Source: Dioscorea cayenensis subsp. rotundata (Eukaryota; Streptophyta; Magnoliopsida; Dioscoreales; Dioscoreaceae). Taken from it: DNA of 64,000 bases. Numbering within the stretch: position 1 is the stretch's first letter; each line of letters opens with the position of its first letter. The notes under the pieces were generated by a model. The model ran no database searches. It worked only from the letters and a program-made list of their open reading frames with translations, and was not told where the DNA came from. Shown in pieces: positions 48,401 through 60,164 of this stretch. A program made the translations under genes and the position numbers. The stretch is taken from contig NC_052475.1 in assembly GCF_009730915.1 (NCBI RefSeq), forward strand, positions 26,473,016 to 26,537,015, written 5' to 3'.

Positions 48401-49937
48401 CTAATATTTATATGCTGCATTTACAAAAAACTGTATTTGGTGTTTATTCATTGCTAGTCACAAATTGCTTGTACAGTTTTTTTTTTTAAATCATTGAAGG
48501 ATAATACATTTATTTAATTTGTTGCAGTGGTGAAAGCATGGAGAATGCCCTTCGGGCATGTTGCAAAGGAATAAAAATCGGAAAAATTCTCATCCATCGT
48601 GATGGGGACAATGGAAAACAGGTAAGTATGCTATTGAATTGGATACATTTAACATGTTGCGAATGAAAATGTGATCTCTCTAGACTTGCCTCATTTAATC
48701 AGCTAATATATGAGAAGCTCCCGAATGACATCTCCGAACGTCATGTATTACTACTTGATCCAGTACTTGCGACAGGTCAGTTTGATGATTATCATAGAAG
48801 CACTAAAATAGATTGATGACAGGTGCATTATCTGAATCATGTAACTAATGGAGCCATCTATTTTAGTTTAAAGAAGATGCCTGGATTAGTCAATTTCAGA
48901 ACATGAAAATATTGAAAATATAAAGTAATGGTGGATACTTTGTATTTGTTTGTTTTTATCAATTTTTGTTCCCATAGATATAGGTGGGCTTGGTTAATGC
49001 TTCTATACTAGTATATCCACAGTTCCTATTCTCTTAGGTATAGAGTGTAGAAACCTGTCCTATTATTGGCTCGTATAGAGGAATTGAGGGTTTATCATTG
49101 ATTATGGGATGTAATATTACAGACATGCAAAGAGTTATGTACCTTGCTTCTACTATAGAGTTATATGTCTCCACGAGAGATGCTTGTGTGGGCGGTCATC
49201 TTATAATTCAAATAACGCTTAGCCAGAATAAGAAAATCAATTGTGTTTGGAACCCACATGTCTTATATACTGGATTATAAAATTTTTCCAGATATTCATT
49301 TTGTCAGTTATTTCTGTAGTTGACCAGGAAGTTTTCTTTGGTGGTGTGTCGGGCTTTCTGAACCTGCATGTACATTCATAATCTCTTAGACTTTTGTGCT
49401 GTAGTTCACTGTGCACCATCTCACGCATAAATGTAGGGATCACAAAGAGCATTATCTTTGAAGTGGATGAGGGGCTGTGAATGATGCTGGATAGGATCAT
49501 CTTGAAAAGATTAAAAAAAAAAAATGCTTATAAAGTTTCCGACTATTTGCATATTATTTTATTTTGTTAATGTGTTTTCATTATATATGACATACTTGAT
49601 GACAAGATTTCTTTGACTGGTGTCCAAAGGCAACTCGGCGATTAAAGCCATAGAAGTTCTTATACAGAAAGGAGTTCCTGAGAAGCGGATCATTTTCCTT
49701 AACCTCATTTCAGTAAGAGAAGCAAATTAAGCCATGACAATGAATATTAACTTTATTTAAACATTTTTATTGAAACCCTATTGATCTCAGGCACCTGAAG
49801 GTATCCATTGTGTTTGCAAGAGATTCCCTTTCTTGAAGATCGTCACCTCTGAGATTGATGCTGCATTGAATGAGGAATACCGAGTTATCCCTGGATTGGG
49901 TGAGTTTGGTGACCGTTACTTTGGCACCGATGATTGA
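42464..49937 (+). CDS. UKL: uridine kinase-like protein (kinase plus UPRT domain)
   Basis: Pyrimidine-salvage enzyme family: an N-terminal uridine/cytidine kinase domain and a C-terminal uracil phosphoribosyltransferase-like domain. Exons: 42464-42653, 42754-42845, 43599-43725, 43828-43919, 45211-45280, 45404-45522, 45886-45982, 47004-47083, 47205-47399, 47584-47667, 47753-47813, 48261-48321, 48528-48621, 48703-48775, 49630-49712, 49791-49937. All 16 join in frame to 554 aa. Leaving out exons 2 and 3 gives 481 aa, close to the 486 aa of Arabidopsis UKL1. The P-loop GGTASGKTT lies in exon 4. [22 protein letters not shown] and [12 protein letters not shown] complete the kinase. The PRPP site DPVLATGNSA and the [12 protein letters not shown] tail mark the C-domain. 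Exons 2 and 3 arise from a tandem duplication; exon 2 carries a broken P-loop. Which isoform is made cannot be told here. Confidence 0.93.
42541..45175 (+). repeat. tandem duplication of the UKL kinase start exons
   Basis: Unit A (about 42541-43598) and unit B (about 43599-45170) both contain part of exon 1, a 100-bp intron, the P-loop exon and about 700 bp of the next intron, in the same order. Matching intron landmarks include AATTGTGATGCGG.TTGGTTACTTTT, AACTAATGATGCCAAAT.AAAATGT and TTTGCTAGCAC at each unit end. Unit B is longer because of about 500 bp extra near 44140-44640. Both copies keep usable GT-AG splice sites. Confidence 0.88.
42754..42845 (+). pseudogene. decayed duplicate P-loop exon of UKL
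   Basis: This exon encodes [16 protein letters not shown] where the intact copy at 43828-43919 encodes [16 protein letters not shown]. The Walker A Gly-Lys has become Leu-Gln, and about six other conserved positions have changed too. The frame stays open and the splice sites remain, so it could still be spliced in, but it cannot bind ATP phosphates in the usual way. Confidence 0.8.
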
Positions 49938-50532
49938 TAGTCGAAGAAAATACGTTAAGGAGTACTACTCCTGATCAATGATCATATTAGTTAAATAGCA
50001 GACATGGGACTTCGGTACTCTTCCCTCATGAGTGCATTTCTATGGGATACTTGAAGTGATAATTGCGGTTGTTTCTTCCGCATTATTGTAACTCAGCAAT
50101 TATATTGACAAAATGACAGCAGTTAAATTGAATGGGATTGGAATAAGTTGGAACATGACTTTGGCAAAAATAACTGCAGGAATTTAATTATCATTTTTAA
50201 TTGTTTACATTCATCTTCCGTGGGAATTTTCCCAATCCAATTTTCCATTTTTTCCTTGATTTTGTTGTTAATGGGTGGCAAGTAATTTTGAAGAGGAAAA
50301 ATCAAAGATGAGACAAATTTAGATCATACAAGTTCACTAAATATTTTACTGAAGTACAGTTACAACAACAGATTATATAAATCAAGACATCTTTTCATTC
50401 TAAAGTTCCATGTGACTCTGTAACTATTGCTGCAGTCTTTACTGTAAACATCTTCATAACCGGAAAACACTAATAATCTAAATGAAACACAGCATTAAAG
50501 CAACCATCTGTTTCAATATCTTCCGAACAGCA
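49938..50532. other. convergent 3' spacer between UKL and ENY2
   Basis: Holds the 3' untranslated regions of two converging genes. No other gene is seen. Confidence 0.5.
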
Positions 50533-52745
50533 TTAAAGCACTATTGATGTGAGAAAAGACTGAATGCGCTGTAAGAGCTCTGTCTTCACAGAATCAGGTA
50601 TTGATGCTGCAGCAGATCAAATACATAAAAGCATAAGATATTATGTGGAAAAGATGCAAACAAGTTTTATTTCACTATGTGTAGTTAGTCCTTTGAAAGG
50701 TAGAACACCAGAGATTGCATGAAGATTTGACCTCGATATTTTACTATGAAGGTTTTCGTTTACATACAATTTATCGTTTACATACAAACTAATTTCACAC
50801 TAAGGTTTTGTCTGACTCTGCTGATCTGCCTTGTTTTATCATATTATGGTTCTATAGTTCATATCTTGTAAGAAGTCAGCAAACCAACCACAAATTACAT
50901 AGTTTGAATTCATAAAGGAGCTATCATTTCTACACGAGGCTCGTGATATGCACCGATAAATGCTTTATGTTACAGTCTGGAAAAATTGAATCTAGTGAAA
51001 GTATTTTCTAGATTGTATCCATCCATCAGCAAAGAAAGAAAAACCACGATAAATTTAAAGAAGTCATTATGTTGAATGATTGTTCATCTCCAGTTTCTAA
51101 AAGGACAATGCCAGTGAAACTTTAAGAAAACTTCTAAAGTAATTATATACATGGAGTATTTTAAAAAAAGAGCAATAGAATCTTACCTCTGCCTTTAGGA
51201 GTGATTACCTGTACAAGTTCATCAATGGTAACATTATTTCTTCCTTTCTTCCTTGCATACGCCCTATTAATTAAGCAACAGAAACAAAGAAAGTTCAATA
51301 GACTTGACAATTTCAAGTAGAAACCACTTACATATAGACATAAGTTGATATTAAAAAATCATGATTTAGCACTGAATATCCGAGAAAGTTTACTTTGAGA
51401 ATCACAGGTGTTTCATAACAAATGGTGAAAATACTAAAAGAGTAATTATCACAATAAAAGGAGATGTATAAAATTTATTTTCCACATGCAATGACAAGTC
51501 CCATACACTTGGAAGGAAACAATGGTTAAAGTAAAAACGTTAACGAGAAAGTTAAAAAGGAATACTATTCAACAAATCTTTCAACAATCAAAGCAAGCAG
51601 AACAAAACAAACCAAAGAATTTAAATCTTCTTCAGGGAAACAACAGAAAAAAAGACCTGCAAAGGGCTTTCATCTCATCCCTCCAGCCACACTCTATCAG
51701 TCGTTCGCGCAAGAGTTCCTTCAGTTTCTCCTTCTCCCCACTCTCAACCATCTAAAATCAACAAAAACCATGACATACGTATGACATTAAGTTTTTAAGG
51801 AATTGTAACTTCAATCTCAACAACATACATTTTTCTTCTATTTCAGACAAGCTCAATAATCAAACTATCTAAGGAATTGTAACTTCAATCTCAACAACAT
51901 ACATTTTTCTTCTATTTCAGACAAGCTCAATAATCAAACTATCAAAATACAAGTGCAAAACTTTCCGTGCTTTTCTTAAGCAATTTTCAACATAACAACA
52001 CCTCATCAGGAATACAATTCAGAGATTCATATAGAAATCATTGTGCCAAAAAACTTGACCATTTTATTTAGGTTTATTTGGAGAAAAATCATGCACTCAA
52101 AGACAGTATAAATTCCCAAAAATCAAACGTGTCCTTCCTTGGTGAGAAGAACCCCACATAATCTAAACACCCTAACAAGAACAAAGCGTGCACTATGGAA
52201 TCACCAAAGTCCCATCTTTTCCCTGATTCCTTTCAATCAATTTCCCATAAAACCCTAACACAACATAGAACAACATAACACGACACTCTTTCTATTCTCT
52301 CGAATCCAAATTAAAGAAATACCCAAAATTCAATGACAACTTCATTCCATGCTAAGTTTTAGTCCTATTTGAACACAACAATGGAATATTATAAATATAT
52401 TTCAGATCAGAACCACAAAAACTCAACAAAAGAACAAAAGCAAAATTCTTTCAAGACTAGAATTCATCTTGTTTCTCTCTTCTCATACTTTTAAAATCTC
52501 ATCCACACAAACCCTGAAAAAAAAAAAAATTAATACTCAAAAATCACAACCACCTTGACGTTGATGACCTCAACAAGGGCGGACTCCCTCTCCGGTTCTT
52601 CATCGGCGTCCGGCGTTGGCGGCCGATTGATCGAAGCCCTCCTGATTCACCATCAATAAAAATTCAGCTGAAAATTTGAGATCAAAAAAACAAAATCGAA
52701 GCTTTTTCAAAATTAAATCTTGAAAGCAAGAGAAAAATCCGACAT
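50533..52745 (-). CDS. ENY2: ENY2/SUS1, SAGA and TREX-2 subunit
   Basis: Small helical protein shared by the SAGA histone-deubiquitinase module and the TREX-2 mRNA-export complex in the nucleus. Coding exons 52641-52554, 51751-51657, 51263-51187 and 50606-50533 join in frame. They encode [11 protein letters not shown], an acidic stretch, [72 protein letters not shown] and a short tail. With an initial Met the protein is 111 aa, as usual for the family. No in-frame ATG precedes RASIN in the first exon: TGA ATC AGG comes instead. The exon begins G-AGG at an acceptor (GAATCAG), so a leader exon ending in AT would create ATG. The only AT|GT junction upstream is at 52744/52743, which has a weak donor. 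The start codon may therefore be split by an intron. Confidence 0.9.
51797..51943. repeat. 74-bp near-perfect tandem duplication in an ENY2 intron
   Basis: Copies at 51797-51870 and 51871-51943 begin AAGGAATTGTAACTTCAATC and differ only at the last base. The near-identity indicates a very recent event. It lies in the intron between the first two coding exons shown. Confidence 0.95.
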
Positions 52746-52814
52746 TCTCTCTCTCTCTCTCTTTCTCTCTGCTGAACTCCTTTTTCCACCGGGAACTCTA
52801 CCCTTCCCACTAAA

Positions 52815-52826
52815 GACATATAAATA
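52815..52826 (-). promoter_or_regulatory. possible TATA box of ENY2
   Basis: TATTTATATG on the minus strand, about 75 bp upstream of the inferred split start codon, followed by a CT/GA-rich leader at 52745-52775. Confidence 0.3.
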
Positions 52827-53640
52827 ATAAAAACAATACTTGCTTCTTTTACTTTTTACCCCCTTAAAAACTTAAAAATTCTTCCTTGATCTTATTACAC
52901 CCTCCTTTGCAAATTACTCTGGCAAGACAATTTTTTTTTTTAACTGCATCCATGCACTTCGTAAAAATTTATACGATTTATATATACATTCATATACATC
53001 CTTCAATATTTGTATTTATTAGCTAACAATGTCTTAATTTATTAATTGGCATCAAGATCAAAGATCAAAATTTCACATATAATTTTTAACGGGTGATTTG
53101 TTCATATTTATTATAAAATTATATCATATTTGATTGTTTAATTTCAAAATTTTAGTAAACAAATAAAATGTCTTTATTGTTAGAATAAAATTAAAATAAT
53201 TTTTATTTTAGAGATGTAATTGAACATCAACTTTCACTACATAAACTAATAATGCTCATTACCTGATTATTCATAAATACGAATATAAGAACCTTGATTT
53301 TTAAAGTAATAGAAGTATTATGAGATTTTAGTGGGCCTGTAGATAAATTTTGCGATATTGAGATTGGGCAGGGTCAAACACGCAAACAAACAGAATATGC
53401 TGCATCACAAACCAAACACAATGGAAAAACTCAAAAAAGTAAACGAAGAACGAAGAAAACCAAACACAGAAACATATCATCCAACCATTAAAAAGAAACA
53501 TGTCCAATTAAAGGAATTCAATTAGCATAAAGAAAAAAAGTATTCCAACAGAGAAGCATAATGACAACAATCACAGCTCGTGTGATACTTTAACAAGTCT
53601 TGTTAAGATTCTAAGTGCAGACATAATCACCACCAAAACA
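52827..53640. other. intergenic between ENY2 and the kelch gene
   Basis: Promoter side of ENY2 and the 3' flank of the F-box/kelch gene. AT-rich, with no gene seen. Confidence 0.45.
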
Positions 53641-53675
53641 AACCAAGAACACAACAGACTCAGCAGCAATGTGAC

Positions 53676-54915
53676 TCATGCCTCAATTGTCACACTGCAT
53701 AGACACAAACCAGAAGGTTTCAAAGACGAAGTCTGCCACTCGGAGCCGGCCGGGGCTTCAGGGTCGTAGAGCAATGTCTGATATCCTGGGTCCTCCTGGA
53801 GGGAGAACAGCAAGAGCTTACCGTCAAGTATTCCGAACTGAAACCCGATCGCAGAGCTCCCAGTGAGCGGGACTGGTACATTCTGCCATAAGTTATTCTC
53901 CGGGTTGAACACTGCTAACTTCCGCTGATTCTTCCACTCCATACAGAAAAGCTTTTTCCTCAGAACAGCGTGAGCAGTGACCATCACACAACCATTCTTG
54001 ATCTGGCACCAGGAATGCATCTCAGGGTTGTAGACATCAACAAACTTTGTGTTGCCGATGGTGAAGCTTGATCGTCCGCCCATGACGTAGAGCTTGCCTG
54101 CAAAGCCACAGGCGAAGCAACCCCATCTTGGGCGACGGAGGCTCTCAATCAAGGTCCACTCATTCTTGTCCGGGTCATAGACTTCAACACTTGATAAGCT
54201 ATTGCCACTGGAACCATAGCCACCAACGACATAGATCACACCATTCACCTCAGCGCAAGCAAAGTCATACCGAGCAACATTCATCTTGGATAGCATACTC
54301 CATCTACAATGCAGGCAATAATAAGCAGTACTCTAATAACTGACCCCCAAAAAAAAATTAAACAAACCAAGATTTATAAACCAACCTGTTAAGCCGAGAA
54401 TCATATTGATAAACATCAGAAGATACACAGTCAGTACCATTATCGACCGCATAACCAGCTAGAACCAAAAGCTTTCCATCTAGAACCACCACACCGAATC
54501 CAGTTTTTACAGGACCCGGCATTGGAGGAACTAGGTGGCGCTTTTTACCAAAATTGGCGAGGACTTCCCAGTGGCTTCCCTTTCCATTAGCATCAGCAGT
54601 CAAGATATAGAGCCATTCCTCGAGCTTTCCGGCCTGTTTTCTTACAGCTACAAACTCACTGCTTTGGATAAACGACATCCATCTCTTGCATACAGTCCCC
54701 ATGACAGGAAAATAACTCCTGGGAACTAGAGCAAGGCAAAACTTTGCAACATCGTCGGGTAACCCAGGTAAAATAGGACAATAAGATTCTAATGACGCTT
54801 GCGGGGTTAACCTGGTTAAAATTCTTGCACAGCTCACTGAACTATTTGGGATTGCACCTGAGAAACACATCTCTGACTCAGGAAGCCATTTCTTAGCACT
54901 TACAAGGCAAGGCAT
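53676..54915 (-). CDS. F-box/kelch-repeat protein, At1g67480-like
   Basis: Substrate receptor of an SCF (SKP1-cullin-F-box) ubiquitin ligase. Two coding exons (54915-54386 and 54303-53676) join across an 82-bp intron to 385 aa. The F-box spans about residues 48-92 (ILPGLPDDVAKFCLALVPRS...VCKRWMSFI). Kelch units follow, with the typical double Gly: LAGYAVDN, IYVVGGYGSSGNSLSSVEVY, LYVMGGRSSF and later WQNVPVPLTGSS. The match to Arabidopsis At1g67480 runs along the whole protein, including the RYDFACAEVNG and SLRRPRWGCFA stretches. A 5' untranslated exon appears to sit 2.5 kb upstream. Substrates are unknown; related kelch F-box proteins act on phenylpropanoid enzymes, but this branch should not be assumed to do so. 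Confidence 0.94.
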
Positions 54916-54927
54916 TGCGACACCAGG

Positions 54928-57406
54928 CTGTTAAAAAAAAATCACAACATACACACAATTGCCTCGCTGCCCCGCAAATTTTGCCCTTGTGACACTCTTG
55001 AGACAATAACCAGAAATTTTGAGGTGACTTATAAAGAGGAGAGATCTAAGACCAAGGATTCATGGTAACCATCACCTAAAGGAATTTTAAGGGACCAGGG
55101 TCTGAAAGGTGCCAAGAAATGGACAAAGTAGGATGTGAATGCTGAAGTGGTTTTGGATTTCATTTGTTCTTGCTCCACTGCCATTCCATGGTTGCTCCTC
55201 TTACAAGAATTTCTCCTGATTGACAGGCTGATATTGAGCCCATATTTTGCAATGAAATAAGTATGAGTGTTCTGTCCCCCACACATTTCACTTTTACCTG
55301 AGTAGATAATCAACGATTTATCAGATGTCAAAAAGCTATTCTAAAAGTAGGGAGGAATTGAACAGAATAGGAGGGGTGATCCAAAGCCTACATACCAGGC
55401 AAGCCCATAGAACTCCACAAATTTAGCCCCCACTAACCTCCATATTTTGATTTTAATTATCTACAAGGAAAACTACTACTTCAAATAAGAGTAGAAAACA
55501 AATCAATGTTGTGAAAGGAAATTGTAGAATCTCATATAAGTTTAGGTACCAGTAATGCTTAACAAGTAAAGCTGAGGATTCATTAATACGGTAAATTCCC
55601 ACAAAATTAATCATGAAAACATAATTCAAAGAAAGATGACTGTTTTGCAAGCAGTCAACATACTTCCATAGTTACAGTTAACAATAGAAAATGATTTAAA
55701 TTTGGCTATATAGTTTTTGTTCAAAAGGAAACCAATAGCCTTTAGTGCAGCAAATTCCTGCATAATTAGAACTATGAAATCATAAGAAGAAAGATACCCA
55801 TTTCTAACTCAGTCAATGCACTCTATATCAACAATGGAAAATAGATTTAGTTTGATTATATGTATTTTTAAGGAAAGGTAGAAACACTTAGTAAAAAGTA
55901 ATTAAAAAAGCACAAAGGATCTGAGCACAAGATGTACAAGGATGCCAGTGTCAACTTTTCTTCACTATGTTTTTCTCCTGATAATCAAAAGTTTCAAATT
56001 TAGTGGGATTCACTGCAAGCTTGATGCTTGAAAGTATGACTTGTTTGGAAGGCTTGATGCATGAAAGTTGACTATCTCATATTTATAAATTCCATGCAGG
56101 GCAATAACAGAGTTTTCTAATATGATTTGACAAGTGCCAAACTAAGATGGTGGTTGCTCTGTTTCGTAACTGAATAGATCAGCTCAAAAATTGGAAATGA
56201 ACCCAAATCAAACTAGAATTTATCATTCTCAAAATGAAGCATTGAATGGCTACAGGATTTGGTAGAGAAGAGCTTGTTGTTTTCTATAAAATATAAAGGG
56301 CCACCACTAATAATGTCCAAAAATTCTTCTCATCAAATTTCCAATTTTCTTAATGTAGGCCAAGCTTTTATCTAGATAGGAAATCTCAATTGACTTATGA
56401 AAGATACTTCACCATTGAAAAATCACCCATGTGGTCGAAACTTTTTGACTTTTGAACAACAAATATCCACATATTAGCTAGGTAGCTACCTCATGTTTAT
56501 TCCCGAATTTAGAAATTTTTGGTAGGGAAAAAAAAACATTTGTAACTTACAAGAAAATAAATAGTAACAACTTATATCATCAAGTAAACACAAAAATAAT
56601 TGCTAATTTATTTCAAGCAACTCTCTATCACGATAAATCATAATGATGATGAGATTATTTGCAAGAATATGGAACAAGTGCAGTACAAACTACATCTCTG
56701 CTGTAAACATAAAAAAGAAAAGATGAAAAAACGAAATCAGAACCAATTAACCACCAAACTTAGCACAAGAATAAATTAGAGAATAGGGGTTCAATGTATC
56801 AAATGAGAAGAAACATAAGAGAACAGTGCTTGGCAACAATTAACAAGATCACTATTCCCATGACGCATCACGCCTGAATCAAAGACACAGTCCATCAAAT
56901 TCATTAAAAAAACAAATAACTTTTTTACAGACGGAAGTACAAGAAGAAAATCAAAATAAACCATCAAATCTTCCTATCTGGAACTCCAATAACACAGATC
57001 TACAGTTCTAGAAAAAGATGCACATTCCTTCAAACAACACCAGGACAACAAAAGATTTGCATCACAAAATAAGCCAAAAAAAAATTCACCCTCACATCTA
57101 CAAAGATGCCCAGATCCACTCAAACCAAACAAAGAAAATTGCTTGAGAAACCAAGAGCTAAAGCTCAGAGCAGCACAAAGGTGGCCCCTTTACAACAAAT
57201 CCAAGAAAAAGATGCAATTTTGCGGAGCTCCAGAGATCCAAAATCAATTACAAGCCACTCAAAACCAAAATTTAAAAACAAAATAACAGATTATTCAACC
57301 AAAAAACAGAATGAAAAGAACCAAACAGAACAAGAAGAAAAGACATTCACAGTAGGAACCAAAATCGAAATCCAAAAAACAAGTTTGAGAAGGGAATTAG
57401 ATTTAC
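54928..57406 (-). other. intron in the 5' untranslated region of the kelch gene
   Basis: On the minus strand a leader exon ends CTTCACAG, then GTAAAT (donor at 57406-57405). A T-rich acceptor ending TTTAACAG (54929-54928) lies 12 nt before the start codon. This gives a 2,479-bp leader intron. The open frames inside it are A-rich and match no family. Confidence 0.65.
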
Positions 57407-57480
57407 CTGTGAAGAATTATTTCAGCAAATGACAGATGCGAGAGAGAGGAAGCGATACACACCGGGGCGTGGTTTATATA
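57407..57480 (-). promoter_or_regulatory. TATA box and leader exon of the kelch gene
   Basis: TATATAAA on the minus strand at 57480-57473 is followed about 30 bp downstream by a CT-rich stretch and the leader donor at 57407. The implied first exon is about 35-40 nt long. Confidence 0.6.
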
Positions 57481-58835
57481 GGAAGAAGGAGTGGGTGGGG
57501 TTGCAAAGGAAAAAGGATTGGATGGGAGACCATGAGCTCTTAATAAAAGCTGCCAAAAATAATAATAAAATGAGTAATTTTTAGTGTGTTTTTTTTTTAT
57601 ATAAAAAATGTATTTTATCTACTTGTTAATCCTCAAGAATAAAAAACAAGTTACTATTTTTAGTGTGTGTATATATATATATAATATTTTTTTTCTTATT
57701 TAATCAAAAGCAAAGATTGTCTAATTTATCAAAAAAGAAAGTTATGAATGTTTAATAATGAGATTTTGAATAATAAAAAATTAGAATTGTTTCCTTTTTG
57801 TTTTTTTCTTATCAAGTGAATAGAGTTTTATTAGATGAGAGAGATAGAGTTATAATAATCTTCAAGCTTTTTCCTGAAAATTGTAAAAGTTTTCTTTTTG
57901 ATAAATATTTATATATATATATAAAGAAATGACCAAATTGATCAAGAAAATAGATTTTTTTTATTTTATCTTCTTGTGTTTCCAAGGATGGGAGAAAAGT
58001 TGCTCTTTTGGAATTTTTTGTATCAGATAATTATCAAGTTTTTTCTATGAAAAATAATTAAAAAAAGAATGTTTAGAAATTAGAACTGAAATAATAAACA
58101 TCATAAAATTTCCTTTCTTGATCAAGTAAATATTTATCCATACTTTTTGGAAACCACGTTTAAATTAATGGCTCTAGATAAGATCAAGCTCATGTCTGAC
58201 TGTGAACAAATGTGAACAAATCTTGAAGGGTGTTTTTGCAATCACGCCCTCATAAAACTCATAAATACATGTTATGTCTACCATTTTATGTCTTTCAAAA
58301 ACTTACCATCTATATATTAATTAATAAATATATAGTATGTCTGTAATAATGAGATTTTGCAAGGATATTTTTGCAAAGAAGACAAGTTTTGAAAGTATAA
58401 TTTGAAAACATCTCAGCAACTTCATCACCTTTGTAGATTAAATATTTTAGCAAATCAAATCAAATGCATTTGTTCATTGTAAGAATGGGAATACATAATA
58501 TATTGCTTATAATTAGAAGATAAGATGGTGCAATCATCCACAAGAAATGTCTTTAGTTTTAATCGATGCTAATAAATTAATTTTCCTAATTAAAGATAAA
58601 CAAGTCAACTTTGGTGGATAGAGATTTTTCATAATTGTAATTATTAAAGTAGGTCTTAAAAAATTAATTATCACAATCCATAACTGCATTCGCTAAAGCA
58701 ACATTTGTAGGGGCTCACAGGGATAAGATCATAAGACCACATCTTTCTTTTTTTTTTCCTCTTTTCTCCTTTCATTTTAAAATTTAGTTATTTGCAAAGC
58801 TTTTCCCGGAATTTTCAATATGTAAAATTAATTAT

Positions 58836-58861
58836 TATATATATATATATATATATATATA
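58836..58861. repeat. (AT)n microsatellite
   Basis: About 13 AT units. Confidence 0.9.
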
Positions 58862-60129
58862 TTTTTATTTTACATATATATACACCTATGAAAAATCTAT
58901 TATTAACCTACATATAATGGTAATTTATAAACTTCTAATATACTATTACACTTTGCAATAACATTTTGGTAATTTTTTTTTTCATTAGATAATATTCAAT
59001 ATGTTGTATAAGCATCATGATGACAATGGCAAATATTGACAAATAATTTAGATTAATTATTATAAAATAGAGAGGTCAAAAGCTCTCAGTCATGATAATT
59101 AATAAGAAAAATATAAAGATATGATCTACAAGATCTCTAAGCTATTCATTATTTTATTTTATTTCGAACATAAGTTTTTTTTTTATTATTATTTCTTCCT
59201 AACTTATGGAATAATAATATTATGTAGTGTCAAAGATCATGTTGTGGTTTTCAATAGGGTTTGGAATCACACCAACCAACACGAAACCCAAGAATCAATT
59301 CGGAGATGAATTAAGAAATGTGGTCCATTTTGGACGTGAGGGCCTAAGAAATGTCCCACTTGTTTTGCAATTTGGAGTTTGTATATATAGTTTATTATAA
59401 ATAAACAAATAAATAAATAAATAAATATCTCACCTATATTTACAATAAAATAACATGTGGCAAGAAATAATCTAATAACACAGATAGAAAATAAAAACAG
59501 ATAAAATCATAATATATGCAAATAAATCATATGCTATGACCAATTGAAGAACTTATATTTTGGTCTGATATGAGCTTCATTGCAAGTTGAACCAATAATA
59601 ATATGTATTTTTCTTAAGGAATTATTCGTGAGCAAGTGGCATTTTTTATGATCATTAAAAGGACAAATGCATGATTGATGAGAATATGAGATAAATAAAT
59701 ACAACAAAAAATCTGGGTGCTTTTTAAGTTGGAGCTACTCAAAAGGATATGTCTGAAACTTTTATTCCATTTGATTGACCACCTTACACTTGGCTCATTT
59801 CCTCTAAAGTTAGGTCAATTAATTAAAAACAATCCACTTTTCTAGATTTCACATGCACCTACACAAAGAGAGCAAAAACACTCAAGGCATAGTATTGATA
59901 TCATTTAAATAAATAAATAAAAAGAAAGAAACAAGCTTATTCTAAACAGTGTGGTAACTATATAAAGAGAATATCCAAATGTAAATATGAACATTAAAGA
60001 TTGGTAAGCTAATGCAAAGACATTTGGTTGAATTATTTCAAGCCAATTGCATGCATTTGTAATGCATCCCTTCAAGAAAAAGATACGAGTATATGAAAGA
60101 ATGAAGAAGAAAAAAGACATTCTGATTTT

Positions 60130-60131
<2 letters not shown>

Positions 60132-60161
<30 letters not shown>
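60132..60161. repeat. (AT)n microsatellite
   Basis: About 15 AT units. Confidence 0.9.

Positions 60162-60164
<3 letters not shown>

Noticed and set aside
57106-57432. 108-aa plus-strand frame starting MPRSTQTKQRK
   Set aside because: Lys/Gln/Thr-rich because the DNA is A-rich, antisense to the kelch leader intron, with no recognisable domain.
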